From Mycoplasma yeatsii (GTDB lineage: Bacteria > Bacillota_I > Bacilli_A > Mycoplasmatales > Mycoplasmataceae), in the NCBI RefSeq assembly GCF_030815295.1, contig NZ_JAUSWP010000003.1: a stretch of 64,000 bases of DNA. One strand, given 5' to 3'. This document shows, piece after piece, positions 1 through 11,300 of the stretch; the first letter of the stretch is position 1; each line of letters starts with the position of its first letter. Under the pieces are notes generated by a model. That model was not told the DNA's origin and did no database searches. It saw nothing but the letters and a program-made list of their open reading frames with translations. The position numbers and the translations under genes were made by a program.

Positions 1-190
1 TAACTTACCTGATAAAGTTGAATTAACAGTTGTTGAAGCTGAAGCTGCTGTTAAAGGAGACACAACAAGTGGAGCTCAAAAAAAAGCTGTACTAGAAACA
101 GGTTTAGAAATTATGGTTCCTTTATTTGTTAATGAACAAACTAAAGTTATCATTTCAACAAATGACGGAAAATATGTTGGTAGAGCTTAA
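1..190 (+). CDS. efp: Elongation factor P, C-terminal part (gene enters from the left edge)
   Basis: Only the last 62 or so codons are present, in the frame starting at base 2. The reading ends in a typical EF-P C-terminal OB domain: VVEAEAAVKGDTTSG is followed by a hydrophobic strand (ETGLEIMVPLF) and the terminal TNDGKYVGRA. EF-P binds ribosomes stalled on polyproline and promotes peptide-bond formation. The first two domains, including the residue that is modified in many species, lie outside the window. A small gene follows after 25 bases with its own AGAGG ribosome binding site, as in Firmicutes where an Asp23-like gene sits near efp. Identity is confident from the C-terminal motif; start and length cannot be seen. 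Confidence 0.9.
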   Translation, partial: NLPDKVELTVVEAEAAVKGDTTSGAQKKAVLETGLEIMVPLFVNEQTKVIISTNDGKYVGRA

Positions 191-215
191 TCTAACAATT
201 TAAGAGGTGATTTAA

Positions 216-512
216 ATGTATATAACTATTGATAAAAATAGAAGAGGAAACTTAGAAATTGAACAAAATGTAGTGGATAAATTAATAAAAAGCACTGTTA
301 TTTCCAGTTTCGATGTTGAAGCAGAAAACATAGATGTTTTAACAAGCGTTTTTCAAGATAATGAACTATACATTTTAATAACTATAAAAGTACAAAAAGC
401 ATTAGATACTTTAAAAATTAATAAAGACAAACTTTTTAAAATTATTGATAAAACAATTTCTCAAGCTATATCAATAAAACCTAAAAATATTAATATTTCA
501 TATACAAAGTAA
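216..512 (+). CDS. Small conserved protein, possibly Asp23/Gls24-like
   Basis: This gene encodes 98 residues, start ATG preceded by TAAGAGGTGAT. I see no signal peptide or membrane segment; the protein is an alternating beta/alpha chain with a lysine- and isoleucine-rich second half. The order efp, small protein, then housekeeping genes resembles Firmicutes, where an Asp23-family protein follows the efp region, and the N-terminal pattern (a strand, then a helix beginning EIEQNVVDKLI) is compatible with that family. The sequence is too diverged for me to be sure. It lies 18 bases upstream of tig and is probably co-transcribed with efp and tig. Confidence 0.6.
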   Translation: MYITIDKNRRGNLEIEQNVVDKLIKSTVISSFDVEAENIDVLTSVFQDNELYILITIKVQKALDTLKINKDKLFKIIDKTISQAISIKPKNINISYTK

Positions 513-530
513 AAAGAGAGGAAATAAATA

Positions 531-1817
531 ATGAAATTTAATGAAGAAAAATTAATTGATCAAGGTCAAGGTAAATGAGTTGTTACAATTGATGGAAAAG
601 AATGAGAAGAATTATTAAAAAAAGCTCGTAATAGAATTAAAAGTAATTTAGAAATTCCAGGATTCAGAAAGGGAAAAGCTCCAGAATCAAAAGTTAATGC
701 ATACTTAACTCCTACAAAAGTTTACAATGAAGCTTTTAGATTATCATTATCATCAGCATTTGATTTTGCTAGAGAACAAAAAAAAGAATTAGAACCAATG
801 AATTCTCCTGCACCAGTTCCAGCAAAAGTTAGTGAAAAAGAATTAGTAATTAATTTCGTATTTGATTTACGTCCTGATATTAAATTAGGATCATACACTG
901 GAATTAAAACAGTTGAAAAAACTAAAATCGAAGTAACTGATCAAGAAGTTGATCAAGTAATTGATAGCTACTGTCAACAATTCGCTATGGAAAAACCAAA
1001 AGCAGCTGATGCAAAAATTGCTAAAGGCGATGTTGTTGTATTTGACTTTAAAGGATATGTTGATGAAAAACCATTTGATGGTGGAGAAGCAAAAGACTTT
1101 AAATTAGAAATCGGATCAAATCAATTCGTTCCAGGATTTGAAGACTCAATGATCGGATTATCAGTTGGTGAAAACCAAGAAATTAATGTAAAATTCCCTA
1201 AAGAATACATTCCAGCATTAGCTGATAAAGATGCAAAATTTGTTTTAAATATTAAATCAATTAATGAAAAAGTAATTCCTGCTAAAGATGATGAATTAGC
1301 TAAAGACTTAAACATGCCAGAAATTAAAACATTTGCAGATCTACAAGAAAAAGTTAAATCAGATGTTTTAAAACAAAAAACAGCTAACGCTAAATCTATT
1401 TTTGTAGATAAAGTTATGGAAGAAATTATCAAAAACTCAGAAATTGATTTACCAAAAACTGCAATTGAAAGACAAGCAAAAGAATTGAAAAAAGAATTTG
1501 AACAACAAATTGCTCAACAAGGAATTAATTTAAAACAATACAAAGAATTAACTAAATTAACAGATAAAGATATCGAAGAAGAATTATTAAAAGACGCAAA
1601 AAGCCGTTTACAAACTTACTTAATCATTTCTGAAGTTAAAAACAAAGAAAACATTAAAGCAACTGATGAAGTTGTTAATAACAAACTTGAAGAAATTGCT
1701 AAATACTATGGTGTTGAATTAGACTTAATTAAAGGTTCAATTTCATTAGATTCAATCAAAAATCAAGTTGAAGATGAAATGGTTTATGACTTTTTATATG
1801 AAAAAAATGGAAAATAA
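531..1817 (+). CDS. tig: Trigger factor (ribosome-associated chaperone and prolyl isomerase)
   Basis: The product has 428 residues, the normal length for trigger factor. It binds at the ribosomal exit tunnel and shields nascent chains. Seen: an N-terminal ribosome-binding domain with the family motif FRKGKAP (about residues 42-50), a central FKBP-type isomerase domain (KGDVVVFDFKGYVDEKPFDG and NQFVPGFEDSMIGL), and a long helical C-terminal substrate-binding domain rich in Lys and Glu. In-frame TGA codons near the N terminus (for example at 576) are read as Trp, so the first 90 residues are missed under the standard code. The ATG follows AGAGAGGAA. The gene is followed by a hairpin terminator, then by the heat-shock-type promoter of lon. 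Confidence 0.97.
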
Positions 1818-1846
1818 TCAAAAAATTTCCTAAAACTATATTGAAG

Positions 1847-1866
1847 CATCCAAATGGATGTTTTTT
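1847..1866 (+). terminator. Terminator after tig
   Basis: A five-base-pair stem CATCC/GGATG with an AAAT loop is followed directly by six T residues. It separates the efp-tig operon from the lon promoter. Confidence 0.75.
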
Positions 1867-1872
1867 CTTTAA

Positions 1873-1899
1873 TTAGCACTTGAGCATATAAAGTGCTAG
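1873..1899 (+). promoter_or_regulatory. CIRCE operator (HrcA site) for lon
   Basis: TTAGCACTT, nine bases, then AAGTGCTAG. This is the CIRCE inverted repeat (consensus TTAGCACTC-N9-GAGTGCTAA) with 8 of 9 arm pairs intact. CIRCE is bound by the heat-shock repressor HrcA. The element overlaps the -35 box and spacer of the lon promoter, so repressor binding should block polymerase directly. CIRCE-controlled lon is known in other mycoplasmas. No hrcA gene lies in this window. Confidence 0.92.
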
Positions 1900-1908
1900 A
1901 ATTATGAT
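1880..1908 (+). promoter_or_regulatory. Sigma-A promoter of lon
   Basis: TTGAGC at 1880-1885 and TATGAT at 1903-1908, separated by 17 bases. The -35 box lies inside the CIRCE element, which explains how the operator would work. Confidence 0.8.
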
Positions 1909-1945
1909 ATGATATATAAAGAGAAATTAATAAAGGAGTGAGGGT

Positions 1946-4276
1946 ATGAAAATAAATAAAATACCTGTTGTTGTAACTAGAGGTATAGTGTTATTTCCTA
2001 CAAATTTAAAAGTTGTAGAGTTCGGTAGAGAAAAAAGTAAGTTAAGTATCAAAAAAGCTGAACAAGATTTTGATAGTAAAGTTATTGTTGTTTCTCAAAA
2101 AGTTCCTTTAGATGAAAATCCTTCTATAGATAAATTATTTGAAATAGGTTGCTTAGCTAAATCTAGTGTTAAAAAAGTATGAAAAGATGGTACTTTATCA
2201 ACAGAATTAGAATTTATTTCAAAAGTTAAAATTGACAATTTTATTGAAGAAGACGGAATTTTATATGCAGAAGCTACAGTTTTAGAAGATCAAGTACCAA
2301 CAACTGATCAAGAGAAAAATAAAATCAAAGAATTAATTTTACAATTAGGTAGAGTTACTTCAAGAAACATAAACGAATTTGAAGAAGCTATTAAAAAAGA
2401 TGATTGAAATAATGTTAATGAACTAATATATGGTTTAGCTGACAAGGCTTCATTTATACCATTACCAATGAAGATTAAAATATTAGAATCAATTTCATTA
2501 GAAGAAAAAATTAATTTATTAAAAGACTTATTAAAAGATAGAAGTAAAGCTCAAGCTGCAACTGGAGATGCATTATCAGTAGAAACTGAAATTAATAAAA
2601 AATTAAAAGACAAAATGGACAAACAACAAAAAGAATATTATCTAAGAGAAAAAATGAGAATCATTAAAGAAGAATTAGATGATGAAGACTCAGATAGAAG
2701 TCAATTAGATAAATATAAAAAACGTTTAGAAACTGAACCATTCCCAGAAAATGTTAAAGAAAAAATTTTATCTTCAATTAGAAGAATCGAAACAATGCAA
2801 CCTGGTAGTGCTGAAGTAAATGTTGAAAGAAATTATGTTGATTGAATGATGTCAATTCCATGATGAGAACAATCTGAAGACATTGCTGATTTAAAATATG
2901 CACAAGAAGTTTTAAACAAACATCATTTTGGATTAAAAAAAGTAAAAGAAAGAATTATTGAATATCTTGCTGTTAAACAAAAAACCAAAACTCTAAAAGG
3001 TCCGATTATTACATTAGTAGGTCCTCCTGGAGTAGGTAAAACTAGTTTAGCTAAATCAATCGCTGAAGCTTTAGGTAAAAAATTTGTTAAAGTTTCACTT
3101 GGTGGAGTTAAGGATGAATCAGAAATTAGAGGACATAGAAAAACTTATGTAGGTTCAATGCCTGGACGTGTTATTCAAGCAATGAAACGTGCAAAAGTTA
3201 AAAATCCACTATTCTTATTAGATGAAATTGATAAAATGGCAAGTGATCAAAGAGGGGATCCTGCTTCAGCTATGTTAGAGGTTTTAGATCCAGAACAAAA
3301 CAAAGAATTCTCAGATCACTACATTGAAGAACCTTATGACTTAAGCACTGTTATGTTTATTGCTACAGCGAACTATCCAGAAAATATTCCTGAAGCATTA
3401 TATGACAGAATGGAAATCATCAATTTATCTAGTTATACTGAATTAGAAAAAATGCACATCGCAAAAGACTATTTAACACCAAAAATCTTAGAAGAAGACC
3501 AATTAACAGAAGAAGAATTGAAATTTACTGATGAAGCTTATGATGAAATGATCAAGTACTACACAAGAGAAGCTGGTGTAAGACAATTAGAAAGATGAAT
3601 TTCAACAATAGCTAGAAAATTTATCGTTAAGTTATTAAATGGTGAAGTTAAAAATCTTGTTGTTGATAGAAAAGTTGTTAATGAATATTTAGGTAAACAT
3701 ATTTTTGAACACACTTCAAAACAAGATGATTCTCAAGTTGGAGTAGTTACAGGATTAGCATATACTCAATTTGGTGGAGATATTTTACCAATAGAAGTAA
3801 GTATCTATCCAGGAAAAGGAAATCTAACTTTAACTGGTAAACTTGGTGAAGTGATGAAAGAATCAGCAACAATTGCATTAACTTATGTTAAATCAAATTA
3901 TGAAAAATTTGGAATTGATAAAGATGCATTTAAAGATGTTGATATTCATATTCACGTTCCTGAAGGAGCTGTTCCAAAAGATGGGCCAAGTGCTGGTATT
4001 ACATTAACTACTGCTCTAATTTCAGCATTAACTAAAAAACCAGTTTCAAAAGAAATAGGAATGACAGGAGAAATTACATTAAGAGGAAATGTTCTTCCGA
4101 TTGGTGGATTACGTGAAAAATCTATTTCAGCATCAAGAAGTGGATTAAAACACATTCTAATTCCTTTTAAAAATCAAAAAGATCTTGATGATGTTCCTAA
4201 AGAAGTACAAGATGTATTAAAAATAACTCCAGTTTCAAAATACGAAGAAGTATTTGACATAGTTTTTAAAAAATAA
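1946..4276 (+). CDS. lon: ATP-dependent Lon protease
   Basis: The product has 776 residues, full length for Lon. It is a cytoplasmic hexameric AAA+ protease that degrades misfolded and regulatory proteins. Seen in order: an N-terminal LON substrate-binding domain (ITRGIVLFPTN-like start), a helical region with the family stretch KQQKEYYLREKMRIIKEEL, Walker A GPPGVGKT at residues 359-366, Walker B LFLLDEIDKM, and the protease domain with catalytic Ser682 in PKDGPSAG and Lys725 in GGLREKS. The 43-residue Ser-Lys spacing equals that of E. coli Lon. Start ATG follows AAGGAGTGAGGG. The TGA codons inside are all Trp. Expression should be heat-inducible through the upstream CIRCE. Confidence 0.98.
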
Positions 4277-4282
4277 TTAATT

Positions 4283-4306
4283 AGGTTGGTTTATCCGACC
4301 TTTTTA
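4283..4306 (+). terminator. Terminator after lon
   Basis: Stem AGGTTGG/CCGACCT (one G-U pair) with a TTTAT loop, followed by a T run. Confidence 0.75.
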
Positions 4307-4310
4307 TTAC

Positions 4311-4338
4311 TTCAAAAGTATTAAAATTAAATTATACT
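4311..4338 (+). promoter_or_regulatory. Probable promoter of rarA
   Basis: TTCAAA and TATACT with a 16-base spacer, 14 bases before the start codon of rarA. Confidence 0.45.
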
Positions 4339-4351
4339 TAGGAGATTTAAT

Positions 4352-5587
4352 ATGAATAAACCGTTATCATTTTTATTAAGACCAAAAAGTGTTAAAGAAA
4401 TTATAGGTCAATCTCATATTTTAAAAGAAAATGGACTAATTAATAAAATGATTAGAAATAATTATTGTACTTCATTGATATTTTTTGGTCCAAGTGGAGT
4501 AGGTAAAACTAGTTTTGCAATTAGTTTAGCAAATGATTTAAATATTGAATATGAACTTTTTAATGCTAGTTATGATAAAAAAGAAAAATTAGTAAAAATT
4601 ATTGATAAAGCTTTATCAAAAGATAGATTTATTGTAATTATTGATGAGATACACCGTTTGAATAAAGATAAGCAGGATATTTTATTAGAATACATGGAAA
4701 AAGGAAATATTTATGTGTTTTCTACAACAACAGAAAATCCATTTTTTGTAATTAATCCAGCTTTAAGAAGTAGAAGTTTATTAATACAATTAAAATCAAT
4801 TTCTTCTCAAGAAATGTTTGAATATGCAAAACAGTTAATTAGAGAAAACAAAATATCAGTTAATATAAATGATGAAGCGCTAAATTATTTAAGTGAAATT
4901 TGTGTTGGTGATGTTCGAAGTTTTTTAAACTCTTTAGAATTAATTCAAACTCTTTATCAAGATGAATTTATTGATATTAAACAAATTAAAATGATATTAA
5001 CAATGTCTAAAAATTCTGATTCAGCATATGGTGATGAATTTCATGATTTAAAATCAGCTCTGCAAAAATCAATTAGAGGAAGTGATGTTGATGCTTCTTT
5101 ATATTATTTTTCTAGATTAATTGAATTAGGTGATTATGAAACATTAATGAGAAGAATGGTAATTATGGCTTATGAAGATATTGGTATGGCAAATCCTACA
5201 ATACCAAGTAGAGTTGTACAATCTACAATTGCTTTTAGACAAATCGGTATGCCTGAAGGAATTATTATTTTGGGATTATCTATTGTTGAAATGGCATTAA
5301 GTCCAAAATCAAATTCAGCTTACTTAGCTACAAAAAAAGCTCATCAAATGATTTTAAATGGTGAAATTTATGATATTCCAAAACACTTAAAAGATACCCA
5401 TTATAAATCTGCTAAAAAACTAGGAAATGGAATAGGTTATAAATATCCTCATGATTACAACAACTCTTGAGTTGAACAACAATATTTACCTGATGAAATA
5501 AAAAACATTAAATTTTACGAACCTAAAAACTCTGTTTACGAAGCTAAAGTTTATGAGCTTTACAATAAGATGAAAAATAAGAAATAA
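4352..5587 (+). CDS. rarA: RarA/MgsA-type AAA+ ATPase (replication-associated recombination protein)
   Basis: The product has 411 residues. RarA acts at stalled forks with SSB and the clamp loader. Seen: Walker A GPSGVGKT near residue 49, Walker B FIVIIDEIHRLNKDKQD, sensor 1 TTTENPFF, an arginine-finger region RSRSLL, and the family-specific C-terminal part AMSKSAYLA-like (here SPKSNSAYLATKKA) with the KYPHDY motif near the end. The last 39 residues follow a TGA at 5468 read as Trp. The related clamp-loader subunits are longer at the C terminus and lack the KYPHDY segment. It stands alone between two terminators. Confidence 0.93.
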
Positions 5588-5591
5588 AAAA

Positions 5592-5611
5592 ACTTTCTCA
5601 ATTGAGAAAGT
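5592..5611. terminator. Bidirectional terminator between rarA and the minus-strand lipoprotein
   Basis: A perfect 20-base palindrome (ACTTTCTCAA and its complement) with T-rich DNA on both sides. It lies between convergent genes and can serve both strands. Confidence 0.8.
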
Positions 5612-5619
5612 CTTTATTT

Positions 5620-8118
5620 TTAATCTTTTAATTCGATCTTTTTAAATTTTCAAGACTCATTAATATCAGTACTATTTGAAACTTCTATATTATATTTTTT
5701 ATCACCATAAGACATTTCATATTTTATGGTCACTATTTCTGAAGGATTATTTATATCTCCTTCAACATTTAAAAATTTAGTTTTTCATTTATTTTGATCA
5801 AGCGAACCTGATAAGTTATCTTTTTCATATTTAGCGATTGATTCGTTTGTAAATCAATTAACTAAATCTTGATATGATTGAATTAAAGCTTTAGTTGTTG
5901 TTCTAGTAGTGTTTGTGTCTAAATCTTGTTTTGGATCACGATGTCCAAATAATCAAGATAGTGCTTCTAGAATTGATTTTTCAACAAATTTATCTTTATT
6001 ATTAGGATTAAACCCTAACATTATAGTTCCAGCTAAAGCATATTTTTTATTTTTCATTGCTTCTTGAATTTGTTTTACATCTTGATCTGCTAGTACATTA
6101 TTGTTAATTTTTAATTCAAAATCATCAAAGTTATTTTCAGTTAAACCTAGTAAAGTAACAATAGTAGAAACTGAATTAATAGTTTTAAATGTTTGGCCAT
6201 TTTGTTCTTTAGTTTTAAAACTTAAAGTTATGTTTGGATTAAATATTCTATCAACTAAAGCGTTAATGTTTAATAAATTAAGAATGTATTTTATTTCTTT
6301 ATCATCTACTTTGAAATAACTACATATATCATCTATTAATTCACGAATTGTTTTATCTCTTAATCCATATAAGAATTGAAGTCCATCAATACCTTTATCT
6401 TTATTTATTTTTTTAGCTACAAAATCAATAATTTTATCTAGTTTTACGTTTAATGCAGTTTTTATATTTGATAAATTCTTTGCTATTTCTTCAGGTATGA
6501 AATCAGCACCTTTTATTTCGTTTATTAATGCAAAAACATCATTAAAGAAGTGTTTTCCTTTATATAGTGCTAGATAGGGATTATCTAAAAATTCCAATCA
6601 TCCTGAGCTATTTAAGAATGTTGCTATTTTATCTGCATTTAAAATGGTACCTGATATCCCTGTAAAGAAAAGAACAAATTTTGCTAAGCCCTCTAGTTCA
6701 CCATATTTCTTTTTAAATTGATTATCTTTTGCTTGGTCTACTAAATCTTTTTGAAAAGCAGGAAGAATTCCTTCGAAAACTTCTTTTTGAACTAGAAATT
6801 TTACAATGGGTTTTAATACTTGTGGTAATTGAACTTTAGTTAATATATCGATATCACCGACTCTTTGATAAAAATTCGAAAATACAGGTGCTTTTCTTAT
6901 ATCTTTTTCATCAGGTGATCCAAATAATAAAACTAGAACTTTTTGAAGATTATAACCATTTTCATCTGTTGTTAATCTACTTCTTATAAAGTTTAATATT
7001 GATTTTATGTTAATAGAATTAATGTTTTGTTTTATCTTATTAGTATCTTTATTAAATTCTTTATAAACATCTTCTATTTTTAAATCTAATACTTCTTTTA
7101 AGAAATCTGAATTACTTTTTGTTGTACTAAAAATGTTAGTTTTGCTAAATTTTTCGTAATTTTCAGGTGTTATTTGTTCTTCTTTAGATTCAATTGCTTT
7201 TTGATAAGCAGCAACTGCTTTTAATAAATCAATACCTTTTTTTGCAACATTCATTCAATCTATAGATTGTTCTTTTTCTGCTTCATGTTTAATGATGATT
7301 GAATCTCAAAACACTTTTGAAGCATTAGATAAAATATCAGATATTTTAGTTTCATTTTTTACATTATCTAATCAAGCAGGTTTATCTGTTGCGTGTTTTA
7401 ACAATTCATAAACAATATACAACGTATTAGATTTATTGTTTTCTTTTGTTGTATCTGTAAATTTATTTAATGTATTAATTAAATCTGAAAGAACTGTTTT
7501 TCCATCTTTTTTAGTGAAAGCTGTTGATTCTAATAAACCGTTTTTATCTGCTAAAAGATTACCAATTAATGAACCTTGTTGTTGAGCGGTTATATCATCA
7601 GAAGCAATAGCTAAACCACCAGAAATTAAAGTTAATGTTGAAATTAAACTATTACTTGTTGTTTTTGTTTTATTATCGTTTCAGTTAAATTTCGGAGTTT
7701 TTGGAGTAGAAATTTTAGGCATTACGTTTTTTAATGTTTCAGTTCATTTTTTATTAGATAAATCACCAAACATAGATTTAAATTGATTTTCATATGTTAA
7801 TTTATCATCTTTTCTTTTGTTTTTATCTAATACAAATTTATTCATTAAATTTAATGATTGACCTTTGAATAAATTTTTAATTTCAGTTTGAGCAAATGTT
7901 TGAAGTGAATAATCAGTACTAATATTTCCAAAACTTTGATCTTCATTATCAGAACTAGATAAAATTGCAGATTGAGCAGCGATTGATGAAATGTCCATAT
8001 ACATTTTCATTTGATTTGTTACATTGTATGCAAAGTTTCTTGTATATGTACATGATATTGTACTTATTGATGATATTAAAAGACTTGTTGTAGTTAAAAC
8101 TGATATCAGTTTTTTCAT
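5620..8118 (-). CDS. Large surface lipoprotein (resembles the MOLPALP family)
   Basis: The gene encodes 832 residues on the minus strand and runs through several TGA Trp codons. The N terminus MKKLISVLTTTSLLISSIST-ISC is a lipoprotein signal with the lipid-accepting cysteine at position 23. The rest is a long helical extracellular chain rich in Lys, Asn, Leu and Ile, with no membrane segment after the signal. From memory the layout fits the mycoides-group lipoproteins named MOLPALP, whose function is unknown; that family call is tentative, the lipoprotein call is not. It ends SWKFKKIELKD just before the bidirectional terminator. It has its own upstream promoter (TATAAT at 8168-8173 on this strand) and is probably antigenic. 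Confidence 0.85.
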
Positions 8119-8365
8119 TGCTTGCTCACCTCAAATATTAGTAAAATTATTTTTCAATCTATTTCATATTATAACATACAAATAATAGTTAAATGCTTGT
8201 AATATCAGCTATATAAAACTAGTTCTAATAATAAATATTTAATCAACAATAGCACTAATAATAATTCACACAATAACAAAATTTAATTGGAACTATATTG
8301 TATATATTTTGCTTTTAAAATGTTATTATTGTAAGGTATAACTTCTAAAAAAGGGTTGAGAAAAG
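8119..8365. promoter_or_regulatory. Divergent promoter region between the lipoprotein and the FtsX permease
   Basis: This is a 247-base AT-rich intergenic stretch. On the minus strand a perfect TATAAT (bases 8168-8173) lies about 50 bases before the lipoprotein start, which has an AGGTGAGC-type ribosome site. On the plus strand TATTAT at 8324-8329 is the best -10 candidate for the permease gene, without a clear -35. No other structure was seen. Confidence 0.5.
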
Positions 8366-11300
8366 ATGAATAAAAATATCACTAATTTTTTCTTACTTTT
8401 AAAGCAGGGTGTTAAAGGTGTATTTAAATTTAGAATACAATTTACTATCATTTTACTGCTTTCTTTTTTAGCGTCTTTTATTTTATCAACTTCAATCACT
8501 TTAAGTTCACGTATAGATAACACATATAATAATATAGTTAATAATGTTAAAAAATTTGATCACATAAGTTCTAATCAAATAAGTATTAATTCTCAAGATG
8601 CAACTGATGCAACTGATAGATCAGTTTTTCCTTTACTAGATTTAGTATCAGATAATTCATATTACAATAAAAAAACTAATGATAAAAATACTTCATTTTT
8701 AAATTTCGTTTTAAATGAAAAAGCTTTACAAAATACTAAAAATGAAAAGACTTTAATAACTGAAATGTTTGCTGATAAAGTATTTGCAAGTTTTTTTCAA
8801 GATATAACTACTTTTGATGAAAGCAATAAAGCAAATGCCTCAGTTTGAAGTTGACAACTAACTTTTTTTGCTACTCAATTTGCTTTTAATAAATATAATG
8901 AGTTAATAAAAAATAATCAAAATGTTGATTATTTAAAAGATACAGTTATTGGTAGATATATTTTAAATACATCAGATATAAATAAATTCAATGATATTAT
9001 CAACAAAATTAATCAAATTGAAGTTAAAGGATTTAATAAAAATTGATCCACTTCTGAACAAGGTCAAAAAAAAGTTATAGAACTTTTTAGTACTTTTTCA
9101 AATGAAGAAAAAGAATTTTTTTCTTATATTTATGCTTCAATTCACACTCTTATTGAATATATAAGTAAAAAAATATATTTAGAAATTTTTAATCCTATAG
9201 TTGATGAATCTGATAAAAAATTAGAGCATAAGGGTAACGATTTTTATAATTTTTTAGTTGGAAAAGATATTAATAAGATTGATAATACATTTAAAACTGA
9301 TGATAACTTTAATGGTAAATCTGAAGGTTTAGATTGAATTATTGATGATAAAAATAAAGATAAAAATAAAGATAAAAATAAAGATTATTATTTAAATAAT
9401 TTTGAAATAGATAAAACAGTTGTAAATCAAGACCAGTACAAAATCATCACAAAAGATTCTAATGTTGATGATCAAATCAAAAAATTAGGTATGAGAGGAA
9501 TGACTGATATAGTTATTGCTGATACTTTAAAAGATCAATCAAACAATAAAACAGTTGTAACAAATATTGAACCTAAAGTTAATGATACCTCACTATTCAA
9601 ATTAATTTCTAATAATGGTCAATCAAAATCATTGACTAAAAAAGTTAATATTTATCATCAAACTAGACCCATTTTTAGTGGTGCTCTGTTAGATTCGATT
9701 GATAATCACGTTTCTAAACCTAACGACATTATTCATGACAATGTTGATTTTATTCATGATTGCTGATTAGCTCATTTAAGATATACTGCTTTAGCTAGTG
9801 GATATGACATTGGTTTTAGAAGAGAAATTTTTACTTATGATTATATTTCAAATACTAGATTTAGAATGGTATTTTTAGATAATAATAGAACCGAGTCAAA
9901 CACAACAAATCTAACCATTTTAAATAAAAATGCTGGAGCTAGAATGCCACGTTATGGTGAAGTTTTAATCTCAGAACAATACGCGTTAGAACATAATTAT
10001 AAAATTGGTGATCAAATTAAAGTTGAATCAGCTAATTTAACAATTACTGGATATGCAACTGATACTTATTCATTTTTCCCTTCAACTGATCCAGATTTTC
10101 CTATTCCTCAATCTAAATTAGGAGCAGTAATTTATGCAGGACCACAAACAATTAAAAATATATTAAGTGGTACATCTACAACAAAATCTAATGAAACTTC
10201 AAAAGGTTATGAGATGAGTTTTTTAAGAAGAAATAAAAATTTTAATATTGAAACTTCAAAAAACTTATTTAACGCATTTCAAATGAATGACGTTACTAGA
10301 ATTTATGATTCAGTAGTTGCACAAAAAAGTAACGGACAAACTCAATTTAATACTTGATTAAGTTTAACTGATTTTAACAGTTCAAATCTAAGATTTAACT
10401 GAACTATTGAACCTAAAGTTATTCGTACTTATCAAATAATTACCTTAGTTTCAGCGATTGTAGTTTCAGTAATTGCGGTTGTTGCTTTAATAATCTGTAT
10501 TAGAAAAACTATTCATTTTAATGCAAAACAAATTGGTATTTTAAAAGCACTAGGAACAGAACCTTTAATGATATCTGTAACTTATTTATCTTATTCATTA
10601 ATTATTATTTCAACAGTTGTTCCTTTAGGATGAGTTTTAGGATTAGTTACTCAGTCTGGATTTATTCATCTATTTATTAATTACTTCAGCCTTCCTTTAT
10701 ATCAATTTACTATTGAACCGATTTCATTAATAGTTTCATTAATTATTTTTGGATTGATTGGTGGAGCAGTTTCACTTTTAACTTCTTATTTAATTACAAA
10801 ACAAAGTGTTATAGATATTTTAAAAGTAACTCAAAAATGATCTTCATCTAAATTAATTAATCGCTTGAAAAACTCATGATTTAAAAAAGCTAAATTCCCA
10901 ACTAAATTTAGTTTAACTTTAGCAAGTTCAGGTAAGAAAAATATTATTTTACTTTCTACAGTTGTTGGAGTTTCAACTTTTGTTATTTCAACAGGACTAG
11001 CTATTCCTTCAATTGCGTTTACTACTAAAAAAGCATATTACAATAGTATTAAATATGCTAATGAGTACAAGTTTTTAGATGATGTTACTAACTCACCTTT
11101 AACTAAAAAATCTATTACTTATTGACATGGTCAAGATCATTTAGATAAAGATATAAAAAGTATTAAAATTGGTCCTGATGTATTAGATTATTATTCAGAT
11201 CCATCATTTTATGCATCTAGTTCATATGATGTTACACCATTTTCTAAATATGTTTATTCAGGTGAAAACAAACTTAACTGAACTTTATTAAGACTACTTA

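Noticed and set aside
2182..2467. Apparent breaks (TGA stops) in lon and many other genes, suggesting pseudogenes
   Set aside because: The breaks are TGA codons at positions where the families have Trp; reading UGA as Trp gives full-length proteins with intact motifs.
5620..8118. Separate genes for the three long minus-strand frames
   Set aside because: The frames are in phase and are broken only by TGA codons, so they form one 832-residue lipoprotein.
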